Part shown: piece after piece, positions 35,470 through 45,780 of the stretch
Layout of the letters: each line of letters begins with the position of its first letter
How positions within the stretch are numbered: the first letter of the stretch is position 1
NCBI RefSeq assembly: GCF_042453785.1
Contig: NC_091670.1
Location: forward strand, 40,125,501 to 40,189,500
Reading direction: 5' to 3'
DNA length: 64,000 nucleotides
DNA from: Malus domestica
Taxonomy: Eukaryota; Streptophyta; Magnoliopsida; Rosales; Rosaceae
Notes under the pieces: generated by a model
The model's input: only the letters and a program-made list of their open reading frames with translations
The model's database searches: none
What the model was told of the DNA's origin: nothing
Made by a program: the position numbers and the translations under genes

Positions 35470-38400
35470 CGAGCCTGTAGCGTGCTATCCTTGAGTAGGA
35501 ATTTAGTGATTCTGTTGTGCGCTCGCATGCCAAGTATCATGCCCGTGTTTAACATGCTATCCAAGCCTCGAAACTCAATGAGCTTGGGGCAACCATCTAG
35601 AGACACCACTTCTGGCCTTCCCGGTAAGTTTGGCATTCTTTCTAGTGCAATGCAGATATTCATCGATAGGTAACCCAAATTTGGTGGTAAATCATCAGTG
35701 ATTTCAACCAGGTTGATGCAAAAATCCAAGCTTAGTGCTTGAAGCTTGGAGAGGCCACTGAAGCTTGGAAGGCTATGGAAACCATTGCGGTCCAGATTTA
35801 CTTCTTCTAAAGAAGATAGATTCCTGATATCGCTAGGAATTTCCTTTAAATTGCAGCCACTAAGATCTAATTCTCTTAATGCGTGCATGCCCATTAACAA
35901 AGGAGGTAACTTCAAAGACCACCTCAAGTTACACAGAGATAAGTACTCGAGCTTCTCCAGTCGTACGATGGAAGATGGTACTTTTAGTATGGCCGTCTCA
36001 TCTGCAAGAAGTGTTCTCAAGGATGCCATTTCTCCCAAGTCCTCAGACAAGATTTGGAATCTTGAACATCCTTTAAGAACAAGAATTTCAATAGTTTTTA
36101 ACTTATAGAAACTTCTCGGGAGGTCGTTAAGCATTTCGCAGCCTTCCAAATTTACCAAAGCAAGACTCTTCAGATCTCCAATCGATTCGTGAACATTACA
36201 CAATCTCTTACAACCTTTGAGTATCAATTTCTCAAGATTTGGGAGTTTTGAGAAGTCCGGCGATCGTGTTAGGTCATGGGAATGGCTGAGATTTAGAATC
36301 TTCAACTTGTCAAGCATCTGTTAGACAAAACCAAATTGAAAATCAAAATCAAAATCCAAAAAGAATATAAAGAGAGCATGATGTATTGCAAAATACCAGA
36401 AGGAAAAAAATTATTAATTTGGTTGAGGTTACATAGTACTTACCCCGGACTCCTCACAAAGAACTTGTCTAAGGCTGCTATATCGCATGTCGATAGCGAC
36501 TATATTTGGTTGACACAAGTCTTTTGATATGAACTCTAGAGGGAATCCACGCCAGCACAACCATTTTAATTTTTTGGAAAGATATTGATATCCTCCTGTG
36601 AGCCGAACGTACTTGAGTTGGAGCAATCTGAGTCTCTTCATATTTGTAAATGCCTCACTACTGAAACTAGCCTCTTCATCAAGACTCGGCAAATTCAAAG
36701 CCAGTCCTTCAATTTCTTCAGTTCCCTGCTAAATAAGAGAGGGTTTTGCATGCAAAAAAGTTCTATTACTTGCGTATATATGCTTCTCTTCTATATTTCT
36801 ATTACTTACATATTTGACATAAAGTTCGATCGGTAAAGTACTTACAGATTTGTCTATCAATAAATCTTTTACAACCTCAGGACACCAGAGTCTACTCTGT
36901 TTTCCAGGATACTTAGGATTTTCTGCACGCACGATTTCTCTTCCCATGTCCCGAAGCAAATCATGCATCATTAGCTTGTTTTTTCTATTAACAGTTACAA
37001 GGCATCGTTCAAGGAGGACCTTGATTCCTGCCGTTGCGGAAAAGCCACAACCATCCAAGATATACATGACATCGTTCTTGTCCATTCCAATGAAGAAACA
37101 AGATATATCGCAGAATATCTCCCTCTCGTAATCATCATTTAGTCCGTCGTAGCTTATTTTTAGTTGTTCCTGAATTTTACCAAGAGGAATTTTTTTCAAT
37201 TTGTCCAATGTACTTTTCCATTCTCCTATGCTTCCTTTGAACAGGGTAGAGCCTAAAACTTGAAGAGCCAATGGCAGTCCTCCACAGTAATCGACGACTT
37301 CTCTTGCGAGGTTGAGATATTTTCTAGGACAACAACTACTTCTGAAAGCATGCCAACTAAAAAGCTCAAGAGCTTCTTCTCGTTCCATTCCTTGTGACCG
37401 ATATATCACATCAACTGCAAATTCATTTAACACATGTTCATTTCTTGTTGTTATGATAATTCTGCTCCCCGGACCAAAAGAGTGGCGATTTACAACTAAT
37501 TCGTCTAGTTGCTTCACATCATCTACATCATCTAAGATGACAAGTACTCTTAAGCATCGAAATCTTTTCCCTACCAAGGCGGTCCCTTTGGCAATACTGC
37601 TTACTTTTGTCTTAGTTTGCAAGATATCAGAAAGAAGTTGGTTTTGCAAGTTAACTAGGTTCTTTCCCCTCATGTTTTCAAGGAAACTCTTACCTTCAAA
37701 CCTGTCATAAAATAGGTTATAAATGGCTTTAGCAATCGTTGTTTTACCTATTCCACCCATACCTGAAATTCCAATCATGCGAACATCATTCGAATCTCCG
37801 ACACCTAAATAATTACTGATATCTTTAACTCGAGATTCTATTCCTACTTGGTATTGCGCTACGTTTAAGTATGTGTTGTTCAGCTTCGTACTGACTTCAT
37901 TAGTAATCATACCGATAAACTTTGCTTCATTCCTGGCATTAGTCAAGTTGAGAAGGAAAACTAAGATTGTTATACAACTACAAGACTAAATAATAAAACT
38001 AAAGCATATTATTGATCACGAGTACTATGGATTTTCAAGGCAAAATATATGTTAACTAATTTAAGCTGCGCTCATGAAGTTTTGCTGAATCAAATCTTTC
38101 ATTGCCCTTAATTTTGTTAAACTTCTAAAACATTCATAATTAAAGAGGCCTCATATTGAAAAACAGTACATAATAGTACAGGATGGTGAATAAATTATGT
38201 AAAATAAAATGAAAGAGAGAATTAGTAAGTACCCGTCCATAGTGTTTTTGAGATCCCAGCCAGACAAATTCAAAGCTTCAGTAAGAGCAGTTCTCCACCT
38301 TCCTGCCTTCTTTTCATCTGAATGTTTCAGAAACGATTGTGCAAAACTACCAGTCTGTTTCCTGACATGCGAAGGATCAACGTCATAGAATATCGGCAAA

Positions 38401-38885
38401 ACTAATTGCCCCAGCATTGTTTTACACTCCATGATCTTAACCAGCTCCTCGAGGCACCAGCTGGAGTCCACGTACCGTTTTGAGAAGACAATGATAGAGA
38501 TCCTAGAACCCTGGATTGCCCGCACAAGTTCGGTAGTTATATCTTCTCCTCTTCTTAGTTCTTCATCGTCAATAAAGGTGTTGATTCCAGCCTTCGTTAA
38601 TGCTTCATGGAGGTGGCCCGTGAAGTTTTTACGTGTGTCTTCGCCTCTGAAGCTTATGAACACTTCGTAGAGTGAACCCTTCGAGAAGGAGAAGGACGAG
38701 GAGGAGGACAAGGAGGTGGAGGATGATGACGAGGAGGCTTCATCGGGGACCGAGATGTTCATTTGGCGAAAGACAAGGCCGATGGAGAAGAGGAGGAAGA
38801 CGAGGACAGCGAAGTGGTAGGACTCTAAGCAACCACATACCAGCACCATGATTGACAGCGTCACTAATTTCCGCCAGTTATCCAT
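34826..38885 (-). CDS. TNL2: membrane-anchored TIR-NB-ARC-LRR resistance protein, altered last splice donor
   Basis: Exons are 38885-38233 (TIR), 37932-36846 (NB-ARC), 36725-36444, 36317-35475 (LRR) and 35371-34826 (C-JID-like plus short Asp/Ser tail). Exons 3 and 4 have exactly the TNL1 lengths (282 and 843 bp). Only one linker repeat unit precedes the TIR. P-loop, kinase 2, RNBS-B, GLPLAL and MHD motifs are all present. The donor after exon 4 reads CTACAG|GCTCGTTC where TNL1 and TNL3 have CTACAG|GTTCTC, a 4-bp (GCTC) difference. Use of GC at the old position gives 1136 aa. Use of the GT four bases later shifts the frame and stops soon after, and intron retention adds a Ser-Leu run ending YKSC at 35382. 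Met at 38885 is chosen to match TNL1; an upstream in-frame Met (39020) lacks support. Confidence 0.85.
35408..35461. repeat. (GA)n microsatellite in TNL2 intron 4
   Basis: A run of about 27 GA units (CT on the coding strand) lies just inside intron 4, the longest of the three in the cluster. Confidence 0.9.
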
Positions 38886-39489
38886 TTCTTTGATTTTCTT
38901 TAGGATAATTGAAATGGATATATAATACACAGCTAGCTCGTCGGAAGGTTGTTTGGCGAGTGGCGATTTGAACAATATTAATATTAAGTTCGATTGGTTG
39001 GCGAATGACGATTTTAACAATAAAGTTCGATTTTAACAATATGGATTTTAACATATACAAACCGACATTTGTGGAAGTTTCCTTCTACATTTGATCTCAC
39101 GGCAAGACTTGTTGATGGATGACCCGTTGACCCATGACTCCATCACCATTGGATATAAATTTCTTTAACCAAGATATCAGATATTTACTTAGAGGCAATG
39201 CAAAGGGAGACCAATAATTTGAAGGTGTATTTTTACTCACTTACATTAGCTTTGGTCTACCAAGTGTCCTCTTACTTGATCCCAGTTAACTTTGGTTAAT
39301 TGCTCTTTATTAATTTTAAAAAAGAATTATAAAAAAAAAACTAAATATAAAAAAGGAAAAATACCCAACTGATATTGTTTTATAAATTTAGTATTTTGTA
39401 TGATGATTTTGGAAGGATTGAAGGCACCAAGGATGGTGATTTTTGCACAGAAATATAGAAGGGAATATCGGTTAAAAGAGTAATGTGAG

Positions 39490-40378
39490 CTGCTCTTAGA
39501 CAGATATATTGTAGCTAACAGAATAGACATGATCACCTGGTGCTGTATACCCGATTGTCGCGAGGGTCTTCGTTCGTGCTGTAGATGCCCCTTCGCCCAA
39601 GAGTTTGGAAATGCCAAAATCAGATACATGCGCAACCATATCTTCATCAAGAAGAACATTGCTTGGCTTTATGTCACAATGAACGATCGGCATTGAATAA
39701 CCATGATGCAGATACTCCAATGCTAATGCAACATCCACAATTATGTTCAGTCTTTGCAGCATGTCCAAAAAAACAGTTGCGAGAGTGCAACCATTTCTCG
39801 AGGCTTCCGTTAGGCATGTATTCGAGTATCAAAGCTTTGAAATCAAAACTGGAACAACTTGTGCTGATTTTGATGGGATTTCTGTGGCGGACATTTTGCA
39901 GTGTTTTACATTCAGTATCAAAAGTCTTGGAAGCTGCTTCGGTGTCTGTGTCCATGTTGAATACCTTGATGGCCACGTTATTATTGAAAAGTATTGCTTT
40001 GTAACACATAACTGAAGCCTCCTGCCTAGCAAGTTGCTCTCATCGAAACCATTCCTGGCAAGCAGAAGTTCGTGGTAGGAATCCTTTTTGGCGCAGGTAA
40101 AGGGAATGATGCATCCTCTGGATTTAGTACTTTGCTTTTCTTTCTATGATATTTTTTCCTTGCAAGTACACAAAGTAGTAGCAGCATTATTGACACAGTT
40201 GTTGGCAGTACAATCTTCAATACGTGCAACTGACCTCTCCTTGCTTTCGCAGGTTTTCTATTGCAGGCCGGGACATTCAATCTAGCAGTGCCACATAGTG
40301 CTTTGTTAATCATAAAAGATTCAGCTGCAAAGTTGGCGAAGGGGCCCCTTTTTGGAATTTCTCCTTCCATACTCTCAG
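39490..40378 (-). pseudogene. LRR receptor-like kinase fragment (LRR end, membrane segment, partial kinase)
   Basis: Read on the minus strand, the pieces run MEGEIPKRGPFANFAAESFM, then a membrane segment (VLPTTVSIMLLLLCVLA), then kinase N-lobe (VAIKVFNMDTDTEAASKTFD) and catalytic loop IVHCDIKPSNVLLDED with DFGISKLLGEG. They match LRR-RLK subfamily XII (EFR/XA21-like). Frames shift between pieces, the Gly-rich loop region is damaged and the C-lobe is missing, so it is a pseudogene with several breaks. It abuts the VIP5 fragment exactly at 40378/40379 on the opposite strand, which looks like a rearrangement join. Confidence 0.85.
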
Positions 40379-43166
40379 GTTCGTTCATCAGCTAGATCTG
40401 CTGACAGGGCAGCTGCCAAGGATGATGCATTGAATGAGTTACGAGCAAAACGTTTGAAGCAACATGACCCTGAGGCTCACCGCAAGTTGAAAGATGCTTC
40501 TAGTGGAGGAAGTTCAAGCAATCGAAATTTCTCACACCTGAACAGGAAATCCTTCACTGCAGTGGGTCGGAGTAGATCTAGTCAGAGTGACAGTGATAGT
40601 AGGTCTCGTAGTGAAGATGAAGGATCATCAGGGGATGGCACAATGATTGACAGTGACGATGAAAGGTCAGAGGGACTAACTTTAGATGATATAAAGGAGA
40701 TTACCATTCAAAAGTTGAAAATTGCAAATTGGTTTATGGAGCCGTTTTTTTATGAGTTAATTGTGGGTTGCTTTGTGAGGGTTGGAATTGGGAGGTCAAA
40801 ATCTGGGCTATCTACAGGCTCTGCAGTTGAATATCAGAGTGCACAACGACCAAGATTACAAAATAATAAGAATATTATTAAACTAACAAAAATGGCAGAA
40901 CGGCTACAAAATCCTAAGAGACTACATTGTGAATAACTTATTCTCTAACTAAATTACAAGCTCTATTTATAGAGCAATAAACCAAAGAAATCCTAATGCG
41001 TATATGCCAAAAATACCCTACTACAAAATCAAATCAAATCTCTAATTAATTTCCTAAATAAACCTAATAAATTCCAACACCCCCCATCAAACTCATGGCG
41101 GTACACGACATGAGTTTGCCAACAAGCAGATGTGGATGCAAGCCTCCAAATTCCGATGCCGATGCCGATTTCCGATGCCAATTTCAATACGAAATTCCAT
41201 CGGTGCAAGTGCAAGATTTCAATGCCAGTGCAAGATTTCTATGCCAGTGCAAGATTCCAATGCCAGTATCAGTGCAAATGTCGATGCCGATGCCTAACAA
41301 ACAAACAAAAAATCCAACCAAATATTTTTTTTCTTCCTTCTTTCTTCCTTTTTTTCCTTCTGTGCGATTCCTTCCTCTTTTTTTTTACCTTCTGTGCGAA
41401 CCAACGTGCGACCCAACATCACCAACCTCCTTCCTTTTTTTCTTTTGTGCGAACCAACATCACCAGCCTCTTTTTTTTTTTTTTTTTTTTTTTTTCCACG
41501 AGGGTACGGTTGTGGACGGATCCAGATGCAGGGTGGGGCTGGAGAATGCAGAAATCCTAGTGCGATGGATTCACCAAATTCCTTTTTTCAAAAAACAGAA
41601 TTTTTTTTCCCTTTCTTGAAGACTACCAAGGACAAACTGAAAACCAAACCAGAAAACGTAAAAAATCTACGGACAAGACTAACACAATTTGACGGTCAAT
41701 ACCGAAATCCAAAGACAAAGAACATAAACAGAAATCCAAAGACAAAACGAACAAAAACAGAGTGACCAAGAACAAAGGACACAGACCAAAGCGGAAGCGA
41801 AAGCCTAAACGAGACCCAAACTAAACCAAAAAACAAAAAGCAACAAAACAAATTGATACCAACAAGAACGGATTGAACCATAAGGATCGAACCCGCTCTG
41901 ATACCAAGTTGAATATCAGAGTGCACAACGACCAAGATTACAAAATAATAAGAATATTATTAAACTAACAAAAATGGCAGAACGGCTACAAAATCCTAAG
42001 AGACTACATTGTGAATAACTTATTCTCTAACTAAATTACAAGCTCTATTTATAGAGCAATAAACCAAAGAAACCCTAATGCGTATATGCCAAAAATACCC
42101 TACTACAAAATCAAATCAAATCTCTAATTAATTTCCTAAATAAACCTAATAAATTCCAACATCTGCATGGTCCGGAATGTTGATGCTTCAGATACTGATC
42201 GACAGTACAAACTAGAGAACAAAACCACACTTAAGTATCTGAATGTTGTTTAGGGCAATGAGAACTCTGCTGCCAGGTGGCAGATGGCTATGATTTCCAA
42301 CTCTGTGCCACTGGAGGAGGAGTTTAAACAGTGGGTTAGAGAGGCGGAGAGAAGTGGTGGCCAGTTGCTAAGCAAAGAGAATGTGTTGGAAAAGGAGGCC
42401 ATAAAAAAAAAAGGAACTCATTTGTCTACTCAGCCGCAACCGTGAAGCAGATGATACAGGAGAAAAAGTCTGCTTCGTCAAGGCCATTAAACATTGCACT
42501 TGAGAAGGACCGGTTGAGGAGGGGGAGTTAGAAGTTGCAAAAAGTAAGCAAGACGATGCAGAGGTGGAGAGGATCCATACAAGATTGCAGCAATTAGAAG
42601 CACGCCGGCAATCACAGGGGAAAGATAGCAAGGCTATTAGGCTTGCTGAGATGAACAGAAAAAAAACAGGGTTGCATAAAGAATTAAAACCTAAGAATAT
42701 AGGTTTGAAAGCGGGGGAGGCCGGTTATGATCCTTTTTCAAGAAGATGGACTAGGTCAAGGAATTACTGTGTCAAAGACCGGTGAACAAAAAGGGGAGGC
42801 AGATGCAATTGCCGAGGCTGATGGAGCCTTGGCAGATACGGAACAGCAGTGGTGGGAGCAGTAAGGGCCGGTATGGCAGCTACTGCAGCGGCTCTGGAAG
42901 CTGCAGCTGGTGCGGGGAAGCTGATTGATACGAGTGCTCCTCTTGATTTTGGAACAAAGTCAAATGTAAAGCACAATTTTGAGGTCCCAATGTCATTGGC
43001 CGCTCTTCAAAAGTTTGGCGTGCCGCAAGGAGCTCAGGAAGGGTTCGTGGCAAGAAAACAGCGAATAGAAGCAACGGTTGAGTGTCGAGTCCCAGAGAAT
43101 GACGGGCAGAGGCATGCACTGACACTTTCAGTTAGCGACTACAAGAGATGAAGAGGGCTTCTCTGA
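40379..43166 (+). pseudogene. VIP5/RTF1 (Paf1 complex) pseudogene, long copy
   Basis: It begins inside the parent coding region at VRSSARSADRAAAKDDALNE, runs through the acidic/Ser-rich part and into the Plus3 domain (LIVGCFVRVGIGRSKSG), where a small LTR element (40825-42161) is inserted. After the element it resumes with CMVRNVDASDTDRQYKLENK, then NSAARWQMAMISNSVPLEEE, with several frame breaks and stops, and ends near VSDYKR. One premature stop replaces the last residues (RRGLL in the shorter copy). It is intronless in the stretch seen. The 3' flank matches the shorter copy at 22834-23166, so both come from one duplicated ancestor. Confidence 0.88.
40825..42161 (-). mobile_element. Small non-autonomous LTR retrotransposon (TRIM-like), complete and young
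   Basis: Two 255-bp direct LTRs (40825-41079 and 41907-42161) differ at about one position, so the insertion is very recent. On the minus strand the LTR begins TGTTGG. The primer-binding site TGGTATCAGAGC (complementary to initiator Met tRNA) follows the 5' LTR directly, and a G-run polypurine tract precedes the 3' LTR. Target duplication is TCTGC (40820-40824, 42162-42166). An LTR TATA-like CTATAAATAGAGC is present. The 827-bp interior has no gag or pol and is low-complexity, so it depends on other elements for movement. It looks whole as a non-autonomous element. Confidence 0.92.
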
Positions 43167-43433
43167 AATGCGCTCGAGCCCGAATAACTGCCACAGATGC
43201 AATATAGACATCATCTTCACCAACAAAATGAACAGGTTGCTAAGCAGTAAGTGTGATGGCATGTTGAGGTCTTTATAACGAGCATTGATTCCCAATTTTG
43301 AATAAAACATAGCGTGTTTTATTTGTCTAAAGAGAAATCACAAAATGCAGCTTGTGGGACTTGATATGTAGAACCTTAAGATTGCTGTTGTTTCAATAGT
43401 AAGTCATGAGTTCATATACAATTTCTTTTCGTC

Positions 43434-44515
43434 ATTTTCTGGATGGATGAATTCGGTATGTTTTCTCGAGCGCTGCCGTATAAAATTGAAACTCGGCATT
43501 GTTTTTGTTGATACAAGCGATATTTGAGGTGGTACAGGATCTTGGGTGAAACAATAAATGTGTTGAAGTTTTGAGACTCTTGTCCCACATCAGGGAAACA
43601 AGATTCCCAATGACCTTTATATATGTTTTGTCTTCTACAATATTAGTTAGGTGTTGGACCATTTGGAATGATGATTGAGGCTTGGGCTACTAATTGTGTG
43701 GATTAGGCTTGATGATTGTACCATAATGTTAATATAAATTAATCTGATCAATTAGTTTTAATTTCGAATTAAGTTTTTAATTAAAATTAATTAAAAACGT
43801 TTTGATTAATAGACACAACTCCTTGGAAAGAGTTGTAATTTCGAATTAAGTTTTTAATTAAAATTAATTAAAAACGTTTTGATTAATAGACACAACTCCT
43901 TGGAAAGAGTTGTACAGCTTCAGATACATCCAAAATGTATTTGAAGAGGTATGAAAGAGCCCATATAACTGGAGTCCTTAGTTCCATCAAAAATCATCTT
44001 TTAGCCTTCCTTTTCTTTCGTACAAACTTTCCAAAGTGAGTAAACACGAAACACACAAAGCATTTCACTAGAATTCTATAATCCAGTGCGGGTTGTAGAA
44101 TTAGGTAGTTGTATCCTGGTCGAGCAGACGTTGTAGAACTACAAACACAAGAGTGAGACGGAAATACTGTTCGAAGGACATAACTTTTGCACTAGCCTCT
44201 ACCTTTGATTCATTCAAGTTAGTATCATTTTAATTTTTTGTATTTATTGTGTATCATTCTGTATTGCAAGTATTATTGGGTAATAGAGTATAAGTATATC
44301 AAGTTCTGTTATTTCTGTTTCTAAATTGTTCTCCAACAAAATGCTCGTTCATTGTTGTCATATCTCGAGTACAAAAAGTGAATTGAAAACGGAGCGTTAT
44401 ACGACCACTCCCGGTCTCTAAATGATTGCTCATTGAATGCATATCTCAAGTATTTTTTTTAAATTGCTTTTCCTTCTCCAAAAATTAAAAAAAAAAAATG
44501 CATTGATAAGAGAAA
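43434..44515. mobile_element. Inserted block with possible solo LTR
   Basis: Compared with the matching region downstream of the short VIP5 copy (about 23505-23525), roughly 1.1 kb is extra here. Inside it, 43654-44338 starts TGTTGGA and ends TCCAACA, as many LTRs do, but I find no convincing target duplication, so a solo LTR is only a possibility. It also contains the 77-bp tandem duplication at 43760-43913. Confidence 0.45.
43760..43913. repeat. Perfect tandem duplication of a 77-bp unit
   Basis: Two copies (43760-43836, 43837-43913) that I read as identical contain AATTTCGAATTAAG at the start and CTTGGAAAGAGTTGT at the end. Identity suggests a recent slippage or replication event. Confidence 0.9.
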
Positions 44516-44689
44516 TTAACCACCACCGCAACAGTTGAAAATAAAAAGGTATTAACCACACTAAGTGAACGCATTTTTAAAGAAATAATATAACCACACT
44601 AAGTGAAAGCTGATCCGTCTCTGTACTCAGTCAAATACTGGTATCAAACCTCAATCTCTAATGGTCTATGATAAATGATCGTCAGCGTC

Positions 44690-44822
44690 GTCCTTGTCGT
44701 CATCATCATCATGATCGGCATGATCATCATCATAATCATGAATGGCATGATCATCATCATCGTCATGAACAGCATGATCATCTTCATTGTCATGATCGGC
44801 ATGATCATGATCATCATCATAA
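44690..44822. repeat. Trinucleotide repeat coding for the long Asp/His tail of TNL3
   Basis: An imperfect ATC/ATG array on the plus strand encodes Asp-rich runs punctuated by His and Ala (HADHDDDDDKDD near the end). It is about 40 codons long, the longest of the three TNLs. Confidence 0.85.
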
Positions 44823-45337
44823 AATTTGTTGATGGCCACATCATAACGGATGGAACCGTAATCAATAGACGAAAAGCTGAAGTTAATACGTTTGTCAGAT
44901 ACTAAACGTACCCCTGTTTTCTCCACCCTGATGAACCCAGTCTCAGTGTCTCGGGCTTGTACAATAACATGGGCGGAGTCGCCGCCTTCCAGTTTGAAGT
45001 CGTCGTTTGAGAAATGTCCCATCCAAAGGTATTCTTCCAAGCGAGCAGGCGGGCAGATATCGGATACATGGGCATGAATGCAAGTGCACTTGGTATGATT
45101 AACAACAGAAACGGAATATGTCAAAGGAGAGTTCAACTGATAAGGACGACAAGAGAAGCACACAGCCAACGCTTTTAAATTATAACCGATTTCATGAGGC
45201 ACTTGAAAACAGACTCGGTCACCCTTCTTGTTGACATTATTGAACCAAGTCGGAATATGATTTGCTCGAAGATAAATATATCCAGTACCAGTCCATCCCT
45301 ATAGCATGTTCAACAAGATTTGTATGAGGTATATGAC

Positions 45338-45340
<3 letters not shown>

Positions 45341-45386
<46 letters not shown>
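45341..45386. repeat. (GA)n microsatellite in TNL3 intron 4
   Basis: A (GA)n run lies immediately after the intron 4 donor on the coding strand, equivalent to the TNL1 and TNL2 tracts but of intermediate length. Confidence 0.88.
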
Positions 45387-45388
<2 letters not shown>

Positions 45389-45649
45389 CTGTAGTGTGCT
45401 ATCCTTGAATAGGAATTCAGTGATTCTGTTGTGCGCTCGCATGCCAAGTATCATACCAGCGTTTAACGCCCTGTCCAAGCCCTGAAACTCAATGAGATTG
45501 GAGGAACCATCTAGAGCCACAACTCTCGGCCATCCTGATAAATTTGGCATTCTTTCTAGTGAAGTGCAGTCATTCATACTCAGGAGACTTAAATTTGGTG
45601 GTAAATCATCAGTGATTTCAACCAGGTCTTCGCAACCATTCAGGCTTAG

Positions 45650-45780
45650 GGGGGTGTATTCAATTGAGAATGTGAGAGATTTTAATGGATTTATAAATCC
45701 ATGGATTTTTATGGAGTTTAATTGATTTGTAGAGATTCCATATAAAATTTTGATTCAATTCCCTCGAAATCTCATGGGAA
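45650..45780. mobile_element. MITE end replacing LRR coding sequence in TNL3
   Basis: The insert starts GGGGGGTGTATTCAATTGAG, a form I recognise from plant MITE ends, and contains the palindrome-like ATTTATAAATCCATGGATTT. A matching opposite end is not obvious, so only one end or a degraded copy is present. Deletion of neighbouring LRR codons accompanied the event. Confidence 0.55.

Noticed and set aside
38885-39020. In-frame N-terminal extension of TNL2 (Met at 39020)
   Set aside because: The paralogues start at MDNW, and the extension is in AT-rich upstream DNA with no match in TNL1 or TNL4.
41095-41765. Several overlapping frames of 120-175 codons
   Set aside because: They lie in the low-complexity interior of the small LTR element and show no conserved domain.
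44644-44905. Met/Ile-rich frames over the ATC/ATG repeat (also 23654 and 34717)
   Set aside because: They are other-frame readings of the repeat coding the Asp/His tail of the TNLs.
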